A DNA stretch of 57,290 bases from Lachnospiraceae bacterium (GCA_022791815.1 JAAVZU010000076.1:1-57290), one strand, 5' to 3'; shown: positions 1-6,845, counted from the first letter of the stretch. Notes: generated by a model not told the origin, from the sequence alone. Numbers and translations: made by a program.

Positions 1-1743
1 AATATCCTCGCAATTTTGTGGTACCCTGATAATAAACTTGTCATTTTCCCATTCAAATCTATTGCAGTTTTCCTCATATTTTTTTTCAATGTTTGGATAT
101 TTTTTATTCATCTTTTCTGCATAGATTTTGTTTGCTTTGCGATTCTTTTCTTCTAAATACTGCATGTGAAATTCTATCATTCTGGCATTTACCCGTATAA
201 TGTCATCTGTAAGGTCTGCTCCCCTTTCTGCTGCCATGTCCAGGTAGTCATGATAATACTGTTTTATCTGTTGGAAATTCATTTCGTTCCTTTCCATCTG
301 CCTTCGGAAATAGTTGATTGCTTTGTTGATGCCAAGCTTTGTTCTTCCTGTCCTTAGATCCCCTACCCTTACTTTGTATTTATCTGCAAACTCTATGTTT
401 TCCTGGGTTATTTTTATTTCATCCCGTTCCTCCACCTGCAACATCTCAAGGGCATATCTGCCGCCATTTATATTATGCAGGCGGTTCACTCTCTGCTTAT
501 CTATCTGCAACAGTCCTGTTATACTGTCTGCTGCTATGTCTAGTAGTTCGTTGGGTCTGTCCCAATAGCCATAGATTCCTATTAATTCATCTGCAAGTTT
601 GAATAATCCGCCTTTTATGAGATATTCTATGTATGGCTGGCTTTTCCAGCAGCGTACCATGGTGTTGTAGTCCATTTTTATCTGACAAGCTGCTCCTTTC
701 TGCAATGTGCTTTTTAATTTCCTGTCTATCTGTAATTCTGATAAGTTTCCAGGATATAACAGAAAATTTTTATCTATTACCATTCCATTTTTACCGCCCC
801 ACCACACCCGTGTTTTTTCAGTAGATCCATACTTTTTGTCACAGCCATAATATATTTTATTTTTCTTTCCTTCTGTAATGAAAATACGTACTCTTTCTGT
901 ATGTGCGATATATTTTTCTGCTTTTTTTCCTGTAATTCCGCTGACTGCTTCAAATCTGAAATGCCTCAGCATCCACACTTTTTCATTATATTGTTGTGCC
1001 ACTATCACACTTTCTTTTTCTGTTACTTGTGACACCCTTGTCTTTATCAGTACATCTTTTTTACATTTAGGGCATATCATTCTATTGTTATGCTTTGGTT
1101 TCTCTTTTGTAAAAAAAGTTTTATTACAGGCTGTGCATCTGCATCTATAGCCTGATTTCATCTTTTTGTTTTCTAGAAATATGTAATCTTCTGCAAAGAC
1201 CTCTTCTTTTATCCATTTTTGAAATTCTTTGGTGTCTGTGACTGGCTCTACTTTTGCCATAATGCTATCTATTCTGTTTTTCTTGTTTTCCAGGCTTCGT
1301 TCCTCTTTGTATATTGTTATTTCATCTTCTGCTGCTATTACAAGACTTTGAAGTCCTCCCTCCTCTTTCCAGAAAGTATCTTTTTCTCCAAGATACCTTT
1401 CCGTTGTCTTTAGGCTTTCTGCTGTGTATGCACTTGATTTCATTGCTTTATAATACGCCATGTAAAAATCACCTTCTGCAAGTAATGATTCCAGTTTCAA
1501 ATTAGACCAGTTACCCTTCTTGTATTCTGCATTCATGAATCTTACATCTACAGTAAACAAAGTTGCGTATTCCTGTCTGTCTTTATCCAGAAAATGCCTT
1601 GCCTGCAATTCTCCTTTATCGTATACGTCAATTTCCAGGATCTTTCTGTCTGCATCTTCTAATACCTGTACTTCTAATACCTTGTCTCCAATTGAGTCTG
1701 TTCCTTTTGTTGGGGCTGTTTTTTCTAAGTTTTTTCTTCTCAT
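1..1743 (-). CDS. PcfJ-like mobile-element protein (C-terminus beyond left edge)
   Basis: I translated this frame directly; it is open from an ATG at 1743 to the window edge (581 codons), so the protein is partial. Two CxxC pairs at about residues 200-226 form a zinc-ribbon-like site. The later part has the YHDYLDMAAERGADLTDD stretch and the basic helical region ending near RKANKIYAEKMNKKYP that I associate with PcfJ-like proteins of conjugative plasmids and integrative elements. The role of PcfJ in transfer or replication is not well established. It is the last visible gene of the leftward operon that contains rep, 14 bp after the preceding gene. The family call rests on recall of the conserved C-terminal region, not on a search. 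Confidence 0.75.
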   Translation of the reverse strand, partial: MRRKNLEKTAPTKGTDSIGDKVLEVQVLEDADRKILEIDVYDKGELQARHFLDKDRQEYATLFTVDVRFMNAEYKKGNWSNLKLESLLAEGDFYMAYYKAMKSSAYTAESLKTTERYLGEKDTFWKEEGGLQSLVIAAEDEITIYKEERSLENKKNRIDSIMAKVEPVTDTKEFQKWIKEEVFAEDYIFLENKKMKSGYRCRCTACNKTFFTKEKPKHNNRMICPKCKKDVLIKTRVSQVTEKESVIVAQQYNEKVWMLRHFRFEAVSGITGKKAEKYIAHTERVRIFITEGKKNKIYYGCDKKYGSTEKTRVWWGGKNGMVIDKNFLLYPGNLSELQIDRKLKSTLQKGAACQIKMDYNTMVRCWKSQPYIEYLIKGGLFKLADELIGIYGYWDRPNELLDIAADSITGLLQIDKQRVNRLHNINGGRYALEMLQVEERDEIKITQENIEFADKYKVRVGDLRTGRTKLGINKAINYFRRQMERNEMNFQQIKQYYHDYLDMAAERGADLTDDIIRVNARMIEFHMQYLEEKNRKANKIYAEKMNKKYPNIEKKYEENCNRFEWENDKFIIRVPQNCEDI

Positions 1744-1757
1744 TCCATCACCTCACT

Positions 1758-2255
1758 TTATTTATACAAAGCTTCTATCCGTTCATTCAGCTTTTTCTCA
1801 CTTCCCAGATAGTAAGATTTTATGATTTCGCACAAGTCTCTGTCCGTTCCGCATGATACCCCGCAGTTTCCACTCTTGTGCTTTTCTGCTCCTTTTTTCA
1901 TTGCCTGGAATATAACATCTACATTTTTTCCTTTTTTCATAATTGCTGTTGCCATGTCCTGCTCTATACAGATACTTTTTACCATTTCCAATATCTGTTT
2001 TTTTATCATTCTTTCCATGACATTTTTTTCTTTGCTGATTTCTTTTTCCTGCACGCTCAAACGTCCAAAAACAGCCATGCTCAGAGTTGCAAAAACTTCT
2101 GTATCTCCGCTTATATAATCCTCTGCGTCTTCTCTGTCAATTCCGTTTTCTTCTGCTAAAGCGTAGAGTGATTCTGTGTCTCCTTCTTTTAAGAATCCTT
2201 CTGCTGCTGCGTTTAATTCTTCTACCGAGTTAAACTCTCCAAATCTTTCAAACAT
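1758..2255 (-). CDS. Acidic conserved mobile-element protein next to PcfJ
   Basis: The protein has 165 residues and begins MFERFGEFNSVEELNAAAEG. Its first 55 residues are rich in Glu and Asp and read like an alpha-helical acidic domain; the rest is mixed helical with an HKSGNCGVSCG segment. A clear AGGAG site lies just before the ATG at 2255. Proteins of this kind with the same N-terminus commonly sit next to pcfJ in Clostridia elements, and some relatives of the neighbouring PcfK type have been linked to Cas9 inhibition (AcrIIA9). I cannot assign that activity here. No catalytic motif is visible. Confidence 0.6.
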   Translation of the reverse strand: MFERFGEFNSVEELNAAAEGFLKEGDTESLYALAEENGIDREDAEDYISGDTEVFATLSMAVFGRLSVQEKEISKEKNVMERMIKKQILEMVKSICIEQDMATAIMKKGKNVDVIFQAMKKGAEKHKSGNCGVSCGTDRDLCEIIKSYYLGSEKKLNERIEALYK

Positions 2256-2276
2256 ACCATCGCTCTCCTTTCACTA

Positions 2277-2495
2277 TTACCATCCACCAGCTTTTTTTAT
2301 TTTCATTCTGGCTTTGTCCCATTCCTCTATGAAATCAAATATTTCTTTTACTGTAAGCTGTGTAGATATTCTATTTCTTCTGTACTCATAGAGTTCTACT
2401 GCTTTCTGGTATCTTTCTTTTTCTTTCTCCGATAATTCTTCTTCTGGAACTCCTAATCTATATACTACTGTCTGTTTTATTTTCTGCATTCTCAT
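2277..2495 (-). CDS. Small hypothetical protein of the rep operon
   Basis: A 72-residue charged protein with no membrane segment or recognisable motif. Its ATG overlaps the stop of the preceding gene in an ATGA arrangement (2492-2495), which indicates translational coupling and supports it being real. Composition is helical and mixed charge. It lies between the 81-residue coiled protein and the acidic protein upstream of PcfJ, so it probably belongs to the replication or mobilisation module. Function unknown. Confidence 0.55.
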   Translation of the reverse strand: MRMQKIKQTVVYRLGVPEEELSEKEKERYQKAVELYEYRRNRISTQLTVKEIFDFIEEWDKARMKIKKAGGW

Positions 2496-2734
2496 TCTGC
2501 ATCATTCCTTTCTATCCACTTCATTTTGCTAACAATTTCCTGTATTTCTTTTGCTTTTTTCTCTGCCAAATTCAGATTCCTTTCATTCAGTTCACTGTTT
2601 AATATCAGACTGAGTTGTTGCGACAGGTTCCATACCTCGTCTCTTAATGTTTCCATGCTTGTTTCCATCTTTTTTTGTGCTTTTATTCTTTTTAGTAGTG
2701 GTGACAGTTTTTCTTCTTGAATTTCCAATATCAT
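2492..2734 (-). CDS. Small predicted coiled-coil protein overlapping the 3' end of rep
   Basis: The frame opens at 2755, but I prefer the ATG at 2734 (MILEIQEEKL), which has an AAAGGGG site about 11 bases upstream; this gives 80 residues. The sequence is strongly helical (METSMETLRDEVWNLSQQLS, then NLAEKKAKEIQEIVSKMKW) and could form a coiled coil. It overlaps the rep reading frame by 143 bases, far more than normal coupling. The downstream neighbour starts within its stop codon. No family was recognised. Either this frame or the extreme C-terminus of Rep carries the selected sequence. Confidence 0.5.
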   Translation of the reverse strand: MILEIQEEKLSPLLKRIKAQKKMETSMETLRDEVWNLSQQLSLILNSELNERNLNLAEKKAKEIQEIVSKMKWIERNDAE

Positions 2735-3518
2735 GCTGTCTTTTTCCCCTTTCATCTTTTATACGATATTCAATATAATGACAGTAAGACCTTCCCGTGT
2801 ATGGATTAATTCCTTTTTGAATGCTGTTTTTATCGATATAAAATCCTTTGGTTGGTTCTGGTCCTTCTGTCAGGATTTTTCTCATGGTTCTTCTCTTGAA
2901 TTTTTTTACCTTTGGTTTGGGTTTTTTTAAGTTTCTGGATGGGGAATACTTTTTTAGTTTTTTCTGCTCTTTTTCAGGAAAAAGCGATAACTGCTCGTAC
3001 TGCTCTTCTTCATATCCTTTTACCATATAACTTGCCAAAGCTGCATATCCACCCTGTTCATGAATGGTCTGGTAGTTTACCCTGCCATGCTTCCATTTCT
3101 CCTGTATAAGTAAATCTGTATTCCCGTTTGGCAATCTGTTTGTAATGATATGTATATGTATTCCACCCTTTGATCCAATCTCTATCCGGTAAATATATTT
3201 CAGTTCTGTCCCTGCTTTTTTGTATGCCCTTCTCATACTCTTAATAAAATTTGTCATGTCTTTTTCCACCCGTTCTATTGTCGGGCGACTTCCCTGTGGG
3301 TATTTCAGGGTGCTGAGTAAGTCTCCTGGGTTAAAGTTTCCTTTTATTAACCTCCTGACATACTTCTCTCTATTTCTCTGATTCTGTTTTGCTATTTCCT
3401 CTTTGGTCGGTTTTCTTCTCGGACTCCTTCTTTCTCCTTTTGCTCCATAATTTCCTGCCCATGACATTTCATGTTCAATAGAACTATAATACTCATATAT
3501 TTTTTCTTCGTATGCCAT
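2592..3518 (-). CDS. HUH-type replication initiator (Rep, ORF2/G2P-like)
   Basis: A 308-residue basic protein. At about residues 110-135 the segment YRIEIGSKGGIHIHIITNR carries the HxH metal-binding motif of HUH endonucleases, and a KHGRVNYQ...YMVKGY stretch further on fits the region with the catalytic Tyr. Such proteins nick one strand and start rolling-circle-type replication of plasmids, phages and integrative elements. The ATG at 3518 follows a strong AGGAGGG site. The leader upstream (3519-3680) holds an antisense transcript and alternative hairpins. The last 54 residues, rich in Arg, Lys and Thr, overlap the next gene in another frame and may be poorly constrained. Family assignment is by motif; the exact nick site is unknown. 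Confidence 0.75.
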   Translation of the reverse strand: MAYEEKIYEYYSSIEHEMSWAGNYGAKGERRSPRRKPTKEEIAKQNQRNREKYVRRLIKGNFNPGDLLSTLKYPQGSRPTIERVEKDMTNFIKSMRRAYKKAGTELKYIYRIEIGSKGGIHIHIITNRLPNGNTDLLIQEKWKHGRVNYQTIHEQGGYAALASYMVKGYEEEQYEQLSLFPEKEQKKLKKYSPSRNLKKPKPKVKKFKRRTMRKILTEGPEPTKGFYIDKNSIQKGINPYTGRSYCHYIEYRIKDERGKRQHDIGNSRRKTVTTTKKNKSTKKDGNKHGNIKRRGMEPVATTQSDIKQ

Positions 3519-3578
3519 ATCTGCCCTCCTGTGTGTCTAACTTTAATATATTTAGATTGTTATGAAAGGGCATTTTAA

Positions 3579-3608
3579 AAGCCCGTTTTTGTTTGACAAA
3601 TCGGGCTT
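3579..3608 (-). terminator. Candidate attenuator hairpin in the rep leader
   Basis: Read leftward, AAGCCCG (3608-3602) pairs with CGGGCTT (3585-3579) and is followed by a short T run, giving a weak intrinsic terminator about 60 bases before rep. Two competing pairings exist: TTGCTGTGC/GCACAGCAA (3607-3615 with 3644-3652), which shares bases with the terminator arm, and GGGC/GCCC (3568-3571 with 3581-3584). Mutually exclusive pairing is the hallmark of antisense-controlled attenuation. The regulatory role is inferred. Confidence 0.5.
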
Positions 3609-3621
3609 GCTGTGCTATACT
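3593..3621 (+). promoter_or_regulatory. Consensus promoter of an antisense RNA opposite the rep leader
   Basis: TTGACA at 3593-3598 and TATACT at 3616-3621 are separated by exactly 17 bases, an almost perfect sigma-A promoter facing right. There is no open reading frame behind it, only a short stretch ending in a terminator at 3658-3695, so it must drive a small RNA. Confidence 0.75.
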
Positions 3622-3627
3622 ATTTAT

Positions 3628-3695
3628 ATAGTAATTTATGTTTGCACAGCAAACCCTGCACTGACATACCACAAATATGTCAGTGCTTTTTCTTT
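3628..3695 (+). ncRNA. Putative countertranscript RNA controlling rep
   Basis: About 68 bases run from the expected start near 3628 to a strong intrinsic terminator: GCACTGACATA (3658-3668), a 7-base loop, TATGTCAGTGC (3676-3686), then a T-rich tail. The RNA is fully complementary to the mRNA leader of rep on the other strand. By analogy with pT181, pIP501 and pAMbeta1 plasmids it would bind the nascent leader and favour early termination, limiting Rep and copy number. Promoter and terminator are seen; the function is inferred. Confidence 0.65.
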
Positions 3696-3895
3696 TGTCT
3701 TTTCCATTCCTCTATTTTTCTTTTCCACATTTTCCCATTTTCTGTCTCATAATAATATTTGCCTTCTTCTGAACGGTAATATATGTAGACTGTTCCTTTT
3801 TGTACTTCTCTTGCAAGTTCTACAAGAGCTTTCTCGTTTTGTTCTGGCGGAAGGCTCCAGGCATTCTTTTTGATATGCTCTAGTGTTTCTTTCAT
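3680..3895 (-). CDS. Small hypothetical protein just upstream of the rep leader
   Basis: The 71-residue protein starts MKETLEHIKKNAW at 3895, where its ATG overlaps the stop of the upstream gene (ATGA) and an AGAAGGAAG site sits just before it; the earlier ATG at 3913 is less likely. The sequence is charged, with a Tyr-rich centre (VYIYYRSEEGKYYYE) and a basic tail. Its stop codon lies inside the terminator of the antisense RNA. No family was recognised. It is probably part of the element's early operon. Confidence 0.55.
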   Translation of the reverse strand: MKETLEHIKKNAWSLPPEQNEKALVELAREVQKGTVYIYYRSEEGKYYYETENGKMWKRKIEEWKRQKKKH

Positions 3896-4173
3896 TTCTC
3901 TTCCTTCTCCCATCTGCCAAATTTTTTATTGCATGCACGTATATATCCTTTGTCTATTAATCTCTTATGCATTGCATACGCAGCCACTACATCTCTTAAT
4001 TCAAGGTATTCGTCTTCTCTTTTCATGTCTTCCTTTGTTTTTTCTTCTATTGGTATTTCAAGAAGTTCTGTGAACAGAGTGTCGTATTCCACATAGATTT
4101 CCTCTATTGTCTGCCCCTGCTTTAGTTTTTTGTCTATTGTTTCATATATCTTTGTTCTGTTCATTCTGCTCAC
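3892..4173 (-). CDS. Small hypothetical helical protein of the mobile element
   Basis: A 93-residue charged, helical protein beginning MSRMNRTKIYETIDKKLKQG. A GGAAGTG site precedes the start. It overlaps the next gene by 4 bases and follows the XRE regulator by about 28 bases. An 18-bp perfect palindrome (4182-4199) lies just upstream, between it and the regulator's stop. No catalytic motif or membrane segment is visible, and no function is proposed. Confidence 0.55.
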   Translation of the reverse strand: MSRMNRTKIYETIDKKLKQGQTIEEIYVEYDTLFTELLEIPIEEKTKEDMKREDEYLELRDVVAAYAMHKRLIDKGYIRACNKKFGRWEKEEK

Positions 4174-4181
4174 TTCCTTTC

Positions 4182-4199
4182 AGTTGCACCAGTGCAACT
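4182..4199. repeat. 18-bp perfect palindrome between XRE gene and next gene
   Basis: AGTTGCACCAGTGCAACT is fully symmetric except for the central CA step. It lies immediately downstream of the regulator's stop and upstream of the Shine-Dalgarno site of the next gene. It may be an operator or an RNA hairpin that tunes expression; rightward it is followed by TTTTT and could terminate transcripts from that side. Confidence 0.5.
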
Positions 4200-4201
4200 T
4201 T

Positions 4202-4618
4202 TTAAAAATCAATATCTAATGAAACTTTTTCTTTTTCTGAAAAACTTCTTGCATTGATGAAATATGTCCACTGATTTTCCGATGTCTTTATTGCGTACCC
4301 CCAAGGAAATACTCCTTGTTGTAATCCACTTCGTATCGTCTGCGGAGAAAGTCCCATAATATCTGCTACGTCGCATGGCAATAATCTAGGTATTTTTGCC
4401 TCTCTATTTATTTGTACTTTTACTGGCATCTCTTCTTCAAAGTAATTTTCTTCTAATCCAAGTGCTGTGGCTATTTCCTTTCTTCGTTTTTGTTCTGGTA
4501 TGTTTTTCCCAGAAACATATTGACTAATAGAACTTTTCCCAATCCCGGTTAAGTCAGATAGTTGTGTTTGATTTATATTTAGTTCTTTCATCGTTTCTTT
4601 TAAGCGTTTATGAAACAT
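4202..4618 (-). CDS. XRE-family regulator of the mobile element
   Basis: The 138-residue protein starts MFHKRLKETMKELNINQTQL; the ATG at 4618 is chosen over 4648 because GGGAGGTG lies 8 bases before it. Residues about 15-60 form a Cro/C1-type helix-turn-helix (TQLSDLTGIGKSSISQYVSG). A second helix-turn-helix-like stretch follows near residues 90-115 (LLPCDVADIMGLSPQTIRSGLQQG), followed by a WTYFINARSF strand typical of element-encoded regulators. It is the second gene of the leftward operon driven from 4810-4838. It probably acts as an activator or Cro-like switch opposite the divergent repressor; its exact target is unknown. Confidence 0.7.
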   Translation of the reverse strand: MFHKRLKETMKELNINQTQLSDLTGIGKSSISQYVSGKNIPEQKRRKEIATALGLEENYFEEEMPVKVQINREAKIPRLLPCDVADIMGLSPQTIRSGLQQGVFPWGYAIKTSENQWTYFINARSFSEKEKVSLDIDF

Positions 4619-4648
4619 ATATTTCACCTCCCTTCCTTTTAAAAACAT

Positions 4649-4774
4649 CTATGCTGTTTTTGATGCTGCAAGCATACCTTGCATGTATGCTAGGAGCAGT
4701 CTCTTTTTTTCTTCTGGTAACTTTTCTGCTTCTTCTACAAATTGTCTAAATTCTTTCTGCTCTTGCTTGCTCAT
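4649..4774 (-). CDS. 41-residue first gene of the leftward operon
   Basis: I found this frame by hand: ATG at 4774 preceded by GAGGTGAG, TAG at 4649, 41 residues starting MSKQEQKEFRQFVEEAEK and ending MLAASKTA. It is amphipathic and helical, with the LPEEKKRLLLAYMQGML segment common in small proteins that open the early operon of Firmicutes prophages and integrative elements. It lies 35 bp downstream of the -10 box. No function is known to me. Confidence 0.55.
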   Translation of the reverse strand: MSKQEQKEFRQFVEEAEKLPEEKKRLLLAYMQGMLAASKTA

Positions 4775-4794
4775 ATCTTTTCTCACCTCGCTTT

Positions 4795-4862
4795 GTATCT
4801 TATAAATACATAATAGTATTTTATAAATACTTTGTCAATACTTTTTTGTATCTTTTATGAAC
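4795..4862 (-). promoter_or_regulatory. Operator array and leftward early promoter
   Basis: Read leftward, TTGACA (4838-4833) and TATTAT (4815-4810) are 17 bases apart. The spacer itself is an operator-like 15-mer, GTATTTTATAAATAC (4816-4830); a near copy, GTATCTTATAAATAC (4795-4809), lies just past the -10 box, and a weaker one, GTATCTTTTATGAAC, at 4848-4862. Offsets are 21 and 32 bases, about two and three helical turns. The divergent repressor at 4923 is the natural ligand. Promoter boxes are seen; repressor binding is inferred. Confidence 0.7.
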
Positions 4863-4922
4863 TTTTTTTATTGCTTTTTATCTTTAATAGTGTTATTCTT
4901 ATTTTGAAGGAGGTGTAAAACT

Positions 4923-5288
4923 ATGATACAAGGCGAACGTGTAAAAGAATTGAGAAAATTTCTTGGTCTTTCTGGGGAAAAATTTGGTGAAAAGCTTGGT
5001 GTTAAAAAAAATGCTATTAGTCAAATTGAAACTGGTCGAAATTCTCTTACAGATCAGATGTTCAAATCTATTTGTCGAGAATTTCAAGTTAATGAAGAAT
5101 GGCTTAGAGATGGTACTGGAGAAATGTTTGTAACTCACAATATAGATGATGAATTTGCTATGATAGCAGGTGAGATTATGGTATCTGATGAAGAAGGCTT
5201 TAAAACTGCTATTATAGAGGCATGGAAACGCCCAAAACTACGAAAACTCGTCAAAGAATATATGAAAGTTCTACAAGAAAAACAATAA
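4923..5288 (+). CDS. XRE-family repressor, divergent from the rep operon
   Basis: A 121-residue protein with an N-terminal Cro/C1-type helix-turn-helix at about residues 5-60 (LGLSGEKFGEKLGVKKNAISQ, then a QVNEEWLRDGTGEMF turn typical of phage-type repressors). A strong GAAGGAGGTG site precedes the ATG. The C-terminal half is helical and acidic and has no Ser-Lys peptidase motif, so LexA-like self-cleavage is unlikely. It faces the leftward operon across the operator array at 4795-4862 and so probably keeps the element's replication genes silent. Confidence 0.8.
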   Translation: MIQGERVKELRKFLGLSGEKFGEKLGVKKNAISQIETGRNSLTDQMFKSICREFQVNEEWLRDGTGEMFVTHNIDDEFAMIAGEIMVSDEEGFKTAIIEAWKRPKLRKLVKEYMKVLQEKQ

Positions 5289-5332
5289 CTTCATTATCAT
5301 ACATATAAATACCCTAGACCTATTCTGTCAAA

Positions 5333-5362
5333 AAAAAGAGAGGATTTTTCTTCTCTTTTTTT
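5333..5362 (+). terminator. Intrinsic terminator after the XRE repressor
   Basis: An A-rich arm ending AGAGAG pairs with a TTCTCTTTTT arm around an 8-base loop, followed by more T residues. It lies 45 bp after the repressor stop. Confidence 0.65.
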
Positions 5363-5440
5363 TACATATATTTACCTTTTTTTCATACTTTGTTATACTA
5401 GATTTGTACTAGTAAAATTAAATAATTGGAGGAATGATTT

Positions 5441-6010
5441 ATGTACGAAAAAGAGAGATTAAATGACAAAACAAAAGGCATACTTATTGCTATATTTTTA
5501 GGTGAACTTGGTGGATATCGTTTTTATAGACATCAGTATTTTTTGGGTATTATTTACTTATTTACTTGCGGTTTGTTTATGCTTGGATATCTTTATGATA
5601 TTTATGCTGCTTTAACATACGATTGTAATAAATATTCTACGAAAGAAAATTCAACAGTAATAGATACTATTCATACAAAAGTTGTTGGAGTTTCTTTTGA
5701 ATGTGATCATGGAACTTTCGATGATAGACAAGAGGCGATTGAAGCGTTGTCCTATCGCCGTAAAAAGAATGCTTTGGCTTTACAATACTTTGAGTATAAA
5801 GGTGAACCAGCTTTCTATGTTGTCATGAATAGTGATAATACTGACATAGGTTGTTTGAAGGCTAACTTATCATCTGAATTAACGAGAAAGTATAGTGATT
5901 GTACTTTTGTCATTTCTGATTATGAGATCACTGGTGGTGAAGATAGAAGGAAGTTTGGTTGTAACATCACTATACAAGTTCTTCGTTCAAAAAATCAGAT
6001 AAATTATTAA
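5441..6010 (+). CDS. TM2-HIRAN membrane protein
   Basis: A 189-residue protein with two parts. Residues about 8-60 form a TM2 domain: two hydrophobic helices around a GGYRFYRHQYFLGIIYL motif with the usual Gly, Arg, Phe and Tyr signature. Residues about 80-185 (VVGVSFECDHGTFDDRQEAI through ITIQVLRS) resemble a HIRAN domain, a fold linked to DNA-end binding in eukaryotic HLTF but found widely in bacterial accessory proteins. A TGGAGGAATG site lies before the ATG, and TATACT at 5394-5399 may be its -10 box. It looks like cargo of the element; the partner and substrate are unknown. Confidence 0.65.
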   Translation: MYEKERLNDKTKGILIAIFLGELGGYRFYRHQYFLGIIYLFTCGLFMLGYLYDIYAALTYDCNKYSTKENSTVIDTIHTKVVGVSFECDHGTFDDRQEAIEALSYRRKKNALALQYFEYKGEPAFYVVMNSDNTDIGCLKANLSSELTRKYSDCTFVISDYEITGGEDRRKFGCNITIQVLRSKNQINY

Positions 6011-6087
6011 TTTATCATAAAAAGTAGATGTGTACCCATCTACTTTTTATTTTATTTAAAAATACATAATTTTTTACTTATTTTTTA

Positions 6088-6116
6088 TTGACACATAATA
6101 AATTATGTATTATAAT
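6088..6116 (+). promoter_or_regulatory. hicAB promoter with built-in operator
   Basis: TTGACA (6088-6093) and TATAAT (6111-6116) with a 17-base spacer form a perfect consensus promoter. The spacer holds the inverted repeat ACATAAT-AA-ATTATGT (6093-6108), which is where a HicB dimer would be expected to bind and autorepress. Boxes and symmetry are seen; HicB binding is inferred from the family. Confidence 0.75.
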
Positions 6117-6140
6117 AGTAATACGAAAGGAGGAAAGAAC

Positions 6141-6338
6141 TTGAAATCATATTCATCTCGGGAAGTGATTAAGATACTGACCATTGATGGTTGGTATGAA
6201 GTTGCTTGTGATGGTGACCATCATCAATTCAAGCATCCAACTAAAAAAGGACGTGTTACAGTAACACATCCTCGTAAGGATATTCCAATAGGAACTTTGA
6301 AAAGCATTAGTAAACAATCTGGGGTTATTTTTAAATAG
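6141..6338 (+). CDS. hicA: HicA toxin (mRNA interferase)
   Basis: A 65-residue HicA protein. The start is the TTG at 6141 behind AAAGGAGG; the ATG at 6105 lies inside the promoter and cannot be used. The sequence shows the small dsRNA-binding-like fold with the conserved GDHHQFKHPTKKGRVTVTHP block; the first His of that segment corresponds to the catalytic His of HicA RNases. IPIGTLKSISKQSG matches the C-terminal helix. The toxin cleaves mRNA unless bound by HicB, encoded 56 bp downstream. It is probably an addiction module stabilising the element. Confidence 0.88.
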   Translation: MKSYSSREVIKILTIDGWYEVACDGDHHQFKHPTKKGRVTVTHPRKDIPIGTLKSISKQSGVIFK

Positions 6339-6394
6339 CCCCTCGCTCCCCGATTTATTATAAAGTTAGTTATTATTTAGAAAGGATGTTGAAT

Positions 6395-6811
6395 ATGCAA
6401 AAAAATAGATATTCGTTTGTTGCAGTATTTTCTTATGATGATGATGGTATCTGTATTGAATTTCCAGATTTACCAGGCTGCTGCCCTTGTGCAGATAAAG
6501 ACGATACAGAAATGGCAATCAAAAACGCACATGAAGCTTTGGGCTTGCATCTGTTTGGAATGGAGCAGGACGAAGAATTAATTCCAGAACCTACCTCAAT
6601 TCGGGATATTGAACTTAAGGAGCATGAAGTACCAGTGTTGATTGATGTCTTTATGCCTCCTATACGCGAACGAATCAAAAGCCGTTTTGTTAAAAAAACT
6701 TTATCGCTTCCTGCTTGGCTTTCTGCCGCTGCGGATGCAGATGGTGTAAATTGCTCTAAACTTTTTCAAAATGCACTTATTGAGTATCTTGGGATTCAAA
6801 AGCAAAATTAA
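6395..6811 (+). CDS. hicB: HicB antitoxin with RHH DNA-binding tail
   Basis: A 138-residue antitoxin. I prefer the ATG at 6395 (MQKNRYSFVAVFSYD), 8 bases after AAAGGA; the ATG at 6386 is too close to that site. Residues about 5-60 are the RNase-H-like HicB fold (FPDLPGCCPCADKDDTEMAIKNA). The C-terminus (LPAWLSAAADADGVNCSKLFQNAL) is a ribbon-helix-helix segment for DNA binding, consistent with autoregulation at the palindromic promoter at 6088. It neutralises HicA. Confidence 0.88.
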   Translation: MQKNRYSFVAVFSYDDDGICIEFPDLPGCCPCADKDDTEMAIKNAHEALGLHLFGMEQDEELIPEPTSIRDIELKEHEVPVLIDVFMPPIRERIKSRFVKKTLSLPAWLSAAADADGVNCSKLFQNALIEYLGIQKQN

Positions 6812-6817
6812 CACAAA

Positions 6818-6845
6818 GGGTAAGTAGTTAATACTTGCCCTTTTT
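6818..6845 (+). terminator. hicAB terminator
   Basis: GGGTAAGTA (6818-6826) pairs with TACTTGCCC (6832-6840) with one G-U pair, followed by TTTTT. It starts 6 bases after the hicB stop. Confidence 0.8.

Noticed and set aside
1-3100. Many plus-strand open frames of 60-100 codons
   Set aside because: They lie opposite clear leftward genes, lack ribosome-binding sites and read as hydrophobic Ser/Phe/Cys-rich strings typical of antisense shadows in AT-rich DNA.
6105-6140. ATG at 6105 as the hicA start
   Set aside because: It lies between and within the promoter boxes; the TTG at 6141 has the Shine-Dalgarno site and gives the normal HicA length.
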